Assembly (NCBI GenBank): GCA_031276865.1
Contig: JAISMF010000064.1
Span: 31,735-95,734 of the forward strand
Direction: 5' to 3'
Length of the DNA stretch: 64,000 nucleotides
Source of the DNA: Deltaproteobacteria bacterium
GTDB lineage: Bacteria; Desulfobacterota; Desulfarculia; Adiutricales; Adiutricaceae
The position numbers and the translations under genes are program-made. Shown here piece by piece: positions 57,651 through 64,000 of the stretch (positions within the stretch are counted from its first letter, which is position 1; every line of letters begins with the position of its first letter). The notes below the pieces were generated by a model, which worked only from the letters and a program-made list of their open reading frames with translations, was not told the DNA's origin and did not search any database.

Positions 57651-58502
57651 GTGACCCCGATGCGAACTCACCCCCTCCGGACGGCCCTCACCTGCGCCTC
57701 CTCGGACTCCGGCGCCGGAGCCGGAATACAGGCCGATCTCAAAACCTTCGCGGCCCACGGCGTCTACGGTTTCTCCGCCCTCGCCGGAGTGACGGCCCAG
57801 AACACCCGGGAGGTCCTGGACGCCTTCTACCTCCCTCCGGAGCTTTTACGGGCGCAGCTTCAAGCCGTCTGGTCCGACTTCGATTTGGGCGGCGTGAAGA
57901 TAGGCCTCCTCGGGACCCGGGACAACGCCCAGGTGGTCCTGGATTTCATCGAGCGGAAATTAAGCCCCGAGCTGCCGGTGGTACTCGATCCGGTCATGTG
58001 CAGCGCCTCCGGGCACGTCTTTTTAGACGAGGAGGCCTTCCGGGCCGTTTTGCGGCTTTTCCCCCGCGCCCTTTTGGTCACCCCCAACCTCTTCGAGGCC
58101 GAGGCCGTCGTCGGGAGAAAGATCGAGGGCTTCCGGGGCTTCCCCGAAGCCGCGGCGAAGATACGCGACCTGGGAGCCCGCAACGTCCTCATCAAGGGCG
58201 GCCACCTCGAGGGCGAGCCCCGAGATTACCTGCTCCTGGAGGACGGAAGCGACTTCTTCTTCGACGGCGAGAGGATACCCACCCGAGACGACCACGGAAC
58301 CGGCTGCACCCTCTCCTCGGCCATCCTCTCCCGCCTGGTGAGGGGTTGCGACCTCCAAACATCCGTAAAACTCGCCAAACTCTACACCGCGGAGGCCATG
58401 AGGCGCGCCCCCGGCCTGGGAAGGGGCCGGGGGCCCCTGCACCACTTCCACCAGTTCTACGAGTTCGAAAAAGACCGGAGCGAGCCCTCGGAAGGCGGCT
58501 GA
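57651..58502 (+). CDS. thiD: Hydroxymethylpyrimidine (phosphate) kinase
   Basis: A 283-residue ribokinase-family enzyme that phosphorylates HMP and HMP-phosphate for thiamine synthesis. The likely start is GTG 57651, with GGAG 8 bases upstream. Motifs are CASSDSGAGAGIQADLKTF at the substrate site, DPVMCSASG, TPNLFEAEAVV, LIKGGHLEG and the anion-hole/catalytic DDHGTGCTLSSAI. First of three thi genes on this strand. I see no TPP riboswitch (no CTGAGA-type box) upstream. With thiM and thiE it makes a salvage set; thiC and thiG are not present. Confidence 0.94.
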   Translation: MTPMRTHPLRTALTCASSDSGAGAGIQADLKTFAAHGVYGFSALAGVTAQNTREVLDAFYLPPELLRAQLQAVWSDFDLGGVKIGLLGTRDNAQVVLDFIERKLSPELPVVLDPVMCSASGHVFLDEEAFRAVLRLFPRALLVTPNLFEAEAVVGRKIEGFRGFPEAAAKIRDLGARNVLIKGGHLEGEPRDYLLLEDGSDFFFDGERIPTRDDHGTGCTLSSAILSRLVRGCDLQTSVKLAKLYTAEAMRRAPGLGRGRGPLHHFHQFYEFEKDRSEPSEGG

Positions 58503-58624
58503 AAACTCCGGAAAGGCGCCCAGCCCCCGGCCCGAGTCCGCTTTTTTCCCTTTTTCCCTTTTTTTCCTTTTCGACGGGCGGGCGGAAAGGTTCCGATCTT
58601 TTTCTAAAATTTTTCAATAATATA

Positions 58625-58677
58625 CTTTATGGGCTGTATAGCATTATGATTTATTCTACATTTTGTATGCCGCCTCT
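58625..58677. promoter_or_regulatory. AT-rich element upstream of thiM
   Basis: A 53-bp AT-rich segment about 80 bp before thiM that aligns without gaps, at roughly 70 percent identity by eye, with 46424-46476. Both begin CTTTAT and share TTTATTCTA. It lies in the 256-bp gap between thiD and thiM and may carry a promoter; exact boxes cannot be assigned. Confidence 0.35.
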
Positions 58678-58758
58678 TAAACGTTTTTCCGAACGGACTT
58701 TCCGCGCGCGTCTTTTTTTTCCTATTTTCTCACCTTTCGCGCGATTAAGGAGACCGGC

Positions 58759-59544
58759 GTGAACCTTCCCGAAGCCCTGGCGCGCGTGCGCCGGACGAAC
58801 CCCCTGGTCTTATGCCTCACCAATTTCGTGACGGTGAACGACTGCGCCAACGGCCTTTTAGCCGTCGGGGCCTCGCCCGTCATGAGCCTTAACGGCGAGG
58901 ACGCCGCCGCCCTCGCCGAAGTCTCCGGAGCCTTGGTTCTAAACATCGGCACCGTCACCCCGGGTTTTCACGAGGCCATGAAACTTGCCGGAAACGCCGC
59001 GCGGAAAAAGGGCGTCCCCGCGATCCTGGATCCCGTGGGCGCCGGGGCCACCTGGGTGCGGCTTTCGGCCGCGCTGGAGCTGATCCGATCCGCCCGCCCC
59101 ATGGTCGTCAGGGGAAACGCCTCCGAAATACTGGCCCTCCTCCAAAAGGGCGGAGACGCTCAGAAGGGGGTGGACTCCTCTTTCGCCAACGATCAAAAAA
59201 CCTTAGAGGAGGCCGCCTCGACCCTCGCGGAGAAGCTCGGGACGGTGGTGGCCGTCTCAGGGGAGACCGACATCCTGGCCGCCCCCGGGAAAATAACGAC
59301 CGTCACGGGGGGGAGCGTCCTCCTCACCCGGCTCACCGGCATGGGCTGCCTGCTTTCGGCCCTGACGGGGGCCTTCCTGGCGGCCAACGGCGAGGATTAC
59401 TTCGCCGCCGCCCGGGCCGCCCACGAGCTTTTGAAAACAGCCGGGAAAAAAGCGGAGGAGTCGCTCGCCCGGCCCGGCGCCCTGGGGGAGTTCAAAATCA
59501 GGCTGTTCGACGAGCTGTCCCTAAGCGGCGTCGAAACGGCTTAA
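58759..59544 (+). CDS. thiM: Hydroxyethylthiazole kinase
   Basis: A 261-residue ribokinase-like enzyme that phosphorylates 4-methyl-5-hydroxyethylthiazole, a salvage step. GTG 58759 has AAGGAG upstream. Conserved segments are TNFVTVNDCANGLLAVGASP at the N-terminus, LDPVGAGATWVR, VVRGNASEI, and the catalytic loop LTRLTGMGCLLSALTGAF with its Cys. Length is typical. thiE follows after 89 bp. Confidence 0.94.
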   Translation: MNLPEALARVRRTNPLVLCLTNFVTVNDCANGLLAVGASPVMSLNGEDAAALAEVSGALVLNIGTVTPGFHEAMKLAGNAARKKGVPAILDPVGAGATWVRLSAALELIRSARPMVVRGNASEILALLQKGGDAQKGVDSSFANDQKTLEEAASTLAEKLGTVVAVSGETDILAAPGKITTVTGGSVLLTRLTGMGCLLSALTGAFLAANGEDYFAAARAAHELLKTAGKKAEESLARPGALGEFKIRLFDELSLSGVETA

Positions 59545-59633
59545 AAACCGGACGGTTTTAGTAAAACGCGGGGAAGGCCCGCGGAAAACCGCGGCCCTCC
59601 GCTTCGAGGGGGCCGCTTGAGGCGGAGGAGAAA

Positions 59634-60293
59634 GTGCCCCCCCTTATTCTCGCTGACGGACTGCTTTTAACCCTGGTGATCGGCCGGGAGAACGCTTTGG
59701 GGAAAAACCTCAAGGACCTGATCCTCTCCGCCTTTCAAGGAGGGGCGACGGCTTTGCAGCTGCGGGAAAAGACCTTGGAAGATCGGGCCTTTTACGAGGA
59801 GGCCCTGATGTGCGCCGAACTGTGCCGCCGGGAGGGAAGGCTTTTCATCGTGAACAACCGGGCGGACATCGCCCTGGCCGCCGGCGCGGACGGAGTTCAC
59901 CTAGGCGAGGGGGATCTGCCCTTGGAAGCCGCGCGCGAACTCCTTCCGCCGCCCAAAATCATAGGATTTTCCGCGTCAAGCCGGGAAAAAGGTGAGGAGG
60001 CTCTTGAAAAAGGGGCGGATTATCTGGGAGTGGGCGCCATTTACCCCTCCCCCTCCAAAAAAGACGCCATGGTTCTGGATCAAGAAAGGGTGAGGGAGCT
60101 CGTCAAGCTTCCCCTCCCGACGGTGGGCATCGGGGGCGTGTCGCTTAAAAACGCCCGGGAGGCCTGGAGCATGGGCTTCACGGGCCTGGCCGTCATCTCG
60201 GCCGTCGCCGGAGCGGACGATCCGCGAAGGGCGGCGGAGGCCCTGCTTTCCCTAAGGGGACGAACGCCGAACCGCGCGGGATCCGACCCGTGA
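59634..60293 (+). CDS. thiE: Thiamine-phosphate synthase
   Basis: A 219-residue TIM-barrel enzyme that joins HMP-pyrophosphate with thiazole phosphate to give thiamine phosphate. GTG 59634 has GGAGGAG directly upstream. Diagnostic segments are ALQLREKTLEDRAFYEEA (diphosphate-binding Gln-x-Arg-x-Lys), FIVNNRADIALAAGADGVHL, GFSASSREKGEEALEKGADY, VGAIYPSPSKKDA and the phosphate-binding VGIGGVSLKNA. Last gene of the thiD-thiM-thiE set. Confidence 0.94.
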   Translation: MPPLILADGLLLTLVIGRENALGKNLKDLILSAFQGGATALQLREKTLEDRAFYEEALMCAELCRREGRLFIVNNRADIALAAGADGVHLGEGDLPLEAARELLPPPKIIGFSASSREKGEEALEKGADYLGVGAIYPSPSKKDAMVLDQERVRELVKLPLPTVGIGGVSLKNAREAWSMGFTGLAVISAVAGADDPRRAAEALLSLRGRTPNRAGSDP

Positions 60294-60650
60294 AGCGCCG
60301 TCCGCCAAAGACCGCGGCATCAAGCGGGTCCCGCCTTGGGCGCGTCCATCGGGGAAAGCCGGTCTTGAAACAAACAAGAACAACCGCGTAATTTCCGCAA
60401 CAGGGCCGAAAGCCTCCTCGATCGCCTTAAAACCGCGGCCGGCGAAACGCGCTTTCGCTTTCGACGGCTAAAAAGGCGAGGCGGAAAGAGTCGGGGCGGA
60501 CGGATCTCTTTTGGCGCCGGGAAAAATCATCATTTCGGCCGCGAAGACATTCGCCCGCGCGCGGCCTTCCAGGCTTTAGCCTTTAAAAAACCCTGGCTTT
60601 TAATAATTTTTTCCCCCTGGGAGTACCGTTAAAGTAAAGGAGACGTTAAA

Positions 60651-60875
60651 ATGGCGCGCAACCCCGAATTATGGAAAGAAGCGAAAAAATTATGCCGCCT
60701 AAACGAAAACGACATAGCCTTGGCGAAAAGACTCGGACTCAACCCCAAGAGCCTCATGAAAAACATCCCCAGCAAAACTCAACAGTGGAAAGCGCCGGTG
60801 AAAGAGTGGATCCGCCATATCGCCGAAAAACGCGGTTTGGATCCGTCCAGCGCCGACGCCAAACGGGAAAAATAA
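60651..60875 (+). CDS. Small conserved protein of unknown function
   Basis: A 74-residue basic, helical protein with a good AAGGAG site upstream of ATG 60651. The sequence ELWKEAKKLCRLNENDIALAK and LGLNPKSLMKNIPSKTQQWK recalls small hypothetical proteins with the same Leu-Cys-Arg-Leu-Asn and Asn-Pro-Lys-Ser-Leu blocks found in many bacteria. The pattern suggests a helix-turn-helix or nucleic-acid-binding miniprotein, but no function is established. It is isolated between thiE and an AT-rich region. Confidence 0.78.
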   Translation: MARNPELWKEAKKLCRLNENDIALAKRLGLNPKSLMKNIPSKTQQWKAPVKEWIRHIAEKRGLDPSSADAKREK

Positions 60876-60960
60876 CCCCCCCCGCGCCCGGACCTTTTTG
60901 ACTTAACCGCCGCCCCCCCGCGGCCTTAAACGTGAAATTTCAAATATTTTCGCTAATGCG

Positions 60961-61034
60961 AAAAGAGGGAAATTTCTACTGTGGAAAAGAGGGAAATTTC
61001 TACTGTGGAATAACATTTCTACTGTGGAATAACA
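60961..61034. repeat. Triple direct repeat of the TTTCTACTGTGG family
   Basis: Two exact 24-bp copies (60961-60984 and 60985-61008) and a shorter third (61009-61027), each ending TTTCTACTGTGG; the last is followed by AATAACA as at 22211-22250. They lie at the start of an AT-rich gap of about 1.2 kb (60876-62113) in which I see no supported gene. Confidence 0.85.
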
Positions 61035-62113
61035 CGATATGATGTAGGATTGTATTGGTAAATTCATGCTGATTAATGAAAAAATAAATGTTATCGTCAT
61101 GTTTTAATATTATTAATATTTTATTAATTATTTTTAAATTATTTTAGATGCTTATATCTTACTTTTAATATATACAAAAAAATGGAATCTATTTTTTTAT
61201 TCCATAACACCATATTGCGGACAAACCCTCCAGGACTAGCCCCACCTGTTTCTGTTCATCCTCTCAAGTATCGCCCTTTTCACCTGGCCTTCGTGTTTTT
61301 TCTCCGGCTCGTCCACCTCCGGCTGAGAAACGGAACGCTGCCGAAGATAGCCCTCATAATCTTCCCCTTCACCATCGCCCCGGGGCCGCGGCCCTTCATC
61401 TTCTAAATCTGGGTGGACATTAACCGAAACCAGAAGCCGCGCCGATGCTCCAAACATGCCGGAGTTTTTTCAGTGGTGATTATCAGCGAACCGCTTGGGA
61501 AAAAGGCATGGAAACAGGGGAAAGGCTTGGAACCCTTCCCGTTCCGGCCGGAACGCCGCCATCTCGCGGAAAGGCGAAGGAAGGACCCTTCGCCAGGAAC
61601 ACGGCCGGACGAACCGGAAAACTTCGAAATAACGTGGGCCGCGCTTTTAGAACCGGAAGGTTCCCTGGCTTCCTTCGCGCGCCTGTCCCCGGTTTAGGCG
61701 GAAAAGGAAGGGAAAGGCCGGCCACCCGTCTTGGAAAGATCCGAGGGCTCCCGCCCGCTTTCGACCTGGAGGCGGTAAAGCGTCAAGCTGGGCCCCTGGT
61801 TTTAAACAATACCTAAATATAGTATTATTTAGGGTAAATTTTGAAAAAACGCGTTCTTCCGACTCCAGGCGCCGAAGGGAAGGAGAAAATATTGACGGAT
61901 CCGGGAAAACGCGGCTCTCCGGCGGTCGAAACCAGAGGGCGGACGGTTTTCCGCTTGATTTTCAACGCCCTTCATGATAATTTTTTGAAGAAGAAATTGA
62001 GGCGCTCCGCTTTACCGGATCTCGGCTTCGCCTCTTCGATTTTCCGTACCGGCGTTTCGTCCCCTGCCCGCTTTAGTGAACAGGCGTTCCGACCATCGAG
62101 GATATTCCATATC

Positions 62114-62629
62114 ATGGACCCAGTCATTGATTCTCTCCCTTTAGAAATCATAAGACGGAAAAACTTCCTTTACATCGACAAGACTGTTCGCATTAAAAAG
62201 CTCTTGAAGAGAAGGGAGAGATTGTTCTTTCTCCAAAGACCACGCCGCTTCGGGAAATCCCTACTCGTCACCACGATGTTAAATATTTTCAAAGGAAACT
62301 CCGGGCTGTTCGTTGGATTGGCTCTCAACGGCTCTAATTAGGAATTCACAAAATATCCCGGGTCGCGTTTCGACTTGTCGGATCTGAGATGGGAATCTAG
62401 CTTATTGCTGAAAACCGACCTTAACGAATGGCCATGCGAAAAAGCGCGCGTATATTTCGGTTTATCAGTTGAAAACGATGCCAAATCTCCATCCACCGCT
62501 TTATACGATCTTGTAACAGATCTCAATAAAAACACTAAACAAAAAGTAGTCAACCGCATTGACGAATACGATGGTCCAATCGTCAAAGCCTTAAATGATC
62601 CCGATTTCGCCAATGACGGCATCGTATAG
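62114..62629 (+). pseudogene. Truncated AAA-ATPase-like gene with in-frame amber stop
   Basis: From ATG 62114 the frame gives MDPVIDSLPLEIIRRKNFLY, IDKTVRIKKLL and the P-loop FFLQRPRRFGKSLLVTTML, the N-terminus of the same AAA-ATPase_like family as the gene at 30.4 kb. TAG at 62339 stops it, but the same frame continues to 62629 with FDLSDLRWESSLLL, YDLVTDLNKNTKQKVVNRID and the Walker-B-like RIDEYDGPIVKAL. The rest of the ATPase and the whole nuclease domain are missing. A nonsense mutation plus truncation makes it non-functional. Confidence 0.82.
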
Positions 62630-62954
62630 CCGGGTTTATCCGCGATATGATGTGGTGGAAAAGATACGGTATTAAAATTATAATTTAGATCACGCAGATG
62701 ACTAAATGTTTAATCAATACGATCTAAAGACTAAAATTCAGATATAAATAGATTCACACAAAATTAAAAAAATAAATTGTTTACCGTTTAAACAACAATT
62801 CTTCGCGTAATTTATCCCACATCATAATTGCGGACAAACCAGAGTATTATTAATTAAAATGTAACAATAAAAGCTGTTAATAAATTACTCCACAAAGATT
62901 AAAATTTTTTGATAATTTGTAGTATGATTAAAGCCCACCACACGGAGAAATCGC

Positions 62955-64000
62955 ATGTCGTTTATTTGGTCGTATACTAAAAATAACGTCGCCTACGCTG
63001 AGGTTAGGTCTACCGAGCGCCGTGAAAAAGGCGAGACGCCAAAAAGTAAGCCAATGTATTTGGGAAAAGTCATCGACATCGAAAAAGGAATATTTCAAAA
63101 TAGAAAGCTTGGAATTTTTAAGTATGACTTAGATTCCGGTTATGATACCGCTGGCGTTAAAGATCAATATACGCGTCAAAGATTGAAAGAAGAAAAAGCT
63201 ATTTTAGATTTTGGCTCTTCGCATATGTTACATGAGTATTATAAACAAATTGTTTTTTTAGATTTGTTTCGCGATACGCTTCCTAAATATAGCGATTCTC
63301 TGATGGCGATGATTTTTTATTATATAGAGATGTCGGAATCAAACAGTGAAGCTATTCGTTGGTTTAGAGGTTCTATCGCCAATTTACTATTTCCCGAAGC
63401 GCGGCTCCAATCTCAACATATTAGCGAACTACTATCAAAGTTGGGAGATGACGCTGTAGTGAGAGATTTTTTTTCGGAATACTTAAAAAAATACATCTCG
63501 CCAAACAATAAAACCGGAGTTATTGTGGATAGCGCCGGATCGCCAAACGCGATTCATTTCCCGATAACAGCTATTGGAAATCAAAATGGCGAAATAAGTA
63601 GTGACGTGAAATTACTATTCGCAATAGACGCGAAAAGCGGCATGCCGTTTTTCTTTCGTTATAGCGCTGGTAATATTGTTGATATAAATATTTTGAAACA
63701 TACTATTTATGAATTGGAAAAATTTGGAATCGACATTAAATACTCATTATTAGACGCCGGATATTGTTCAGAAGAAAATTTCAAAGCTATGTATGATTCG
63801 GGCGTTAATTTTTTGACGAGATTGCCAAACAACAGAAAAATATTTAATGAGGCTTTTAAAACGTATAAAGAAGAAGCTCTTTCAGATTTACATCGTTATG
63901 TTTATCACGATGGAATCGTAGGTATTAAGAGGATTCTCGCTTCACTTTATGGAAATAAAGGCTATGTGTATTTGTGCGTTGATTTTAATAAAAGAAACAA
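62955..64000 (+). CDS. IS1634/IS4-like DDE transposase, cut by the window end
   Basis: An open frame from ATG 62955 (ACGGAG upstream) runs off the right edge, at least 348 residues. The N-terminus SFIWSYTKNNVAYAEVRS and KPMYLGKVIDIEKG is typical of the IS1634 group. The catalytic core shows VIVDSAGSPNAIHFPITAIG (first Asp) and SLLDAGYCSEENFKAMYDSG (second Asp, Y2-like region); the final Glu would lie beyond the window. Low GC and AT-rich flanks suggest recent arrival. It lies just downstream of the truncated AAA-ATPase-like gene. Confidence 0.85.
   Translation, partial: MSFIWSYTKNNVAYAEVRSTERREKGETPKSKPMYLGKVIDIEKGIFQNRKLGIFKYDLDSGYDTAGVKDQYTRQRLKEEKAILDFGSSHMLHEYYKQIVFLDLFRDTLPKYSDSLMAMIFYYIEMSESNSEAIRWFRGSIANLLFPEARLQSQHISELLSKLGDDAVVRDFFSEYLKKYISPNNKTGVIVDSAGSPNAIHFPITAIGNQNGEISSDVKLLFAIDAKSGMPFFFRYSAGNIVDINILKHTIYELEKFGIDIKYSLLDAGYCSEENFKAMYDSGVNFLTRLPNNRKIFNEAFKTYKEEALSDLHRYVYHDGIVGIKRILASLYGNKGYVYLCVDFNKRN

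Overview
The window is a GC-rich bacterial chromosome segment. Its gene set (MotA/MotB stator, Aquifex-type aconitase beside an NADP-type isocitrate dehydrogenase, glycogen synthase, CobS, a multi-GAF histidine kinase, a Rab-like small GTPase, PBP1C) fits a Gram-negative, motile, probably anaerobic organism of the deltaproteobacterial/Desulfobacterota kind. That placement is inference, because there is no rRNA or other marker gene here. By my count only about two thirds of the DNA is coding. Long AT-rich gaps, frameshifted relics, several AAA-ATPase/PD-(D/E)XK-type genes and a transposase suggest a genome rich in decaying mobile DNA, perhaps host-associated.

Layout. 0.7-9.9 kb: HIT protein, motA-motB, a DHH phosphoesterase, glgA, and a GAF-rich histidine kinase closely following glgA. 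10.8-20.8 kb: membrane metallophosphoesterase, exported nitroreductase, a GcvH-like lipoyl-domain protein with an extreme acidic tail (minus strand), cobS, icd-aconitase pair, and a DMT transporter with a histidine-rich tail. 20.8-36.4 kb is an accessory island. It holds 2.2 kb of degenerate repeats, a small membrane protein, and two very large paralogous helicase-type proteins on the minus strand, one with intact SF2 motifs and one with them eroded. Between the two are an AT-rich three-gene cassette starting with a broken nucleotidyltransferase, a C-terminal relic of a third helicase copy, and an AAA-ATPase-like gene. 38.5-46.2 kb: a propeller-like protein of unknown role, fabD, pbpC and recG. 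46.2-57.6 kb: two Rpn-type nuclease/transposase relics in inverted orientation (about 1.25 kb each) flank a coiled-coil gene and a large OmpA-domain gene; beyond them lie a Rab-like GTPase and a GGDEF diguanylate cyclase. 57.6-60.3 kb: thiD, thiM, thiE for thiamine precursor salvage. 60.6-64.0 kb: a small conserved protein, an AAA-ATPase pseudogene, and an IS1634-like transposase cut by the window end.

How the genes may work together. MotA/MotB form a flagellar stator. Icd and aconitase run the oxidative branch of the TCA cycle. ThiD/M/E salvage HMP and thiazole to thiamine phosphate. The coiled-coil, OmpA, GTPase and GGDEF genes may be one envelope-signalling module that was split by the repeats (inference). 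The paired helicase paralogues are the best candidate here for an undescribed system. No tRNA, rRNA, CRISPR array or recognisable riboswitch was seen.
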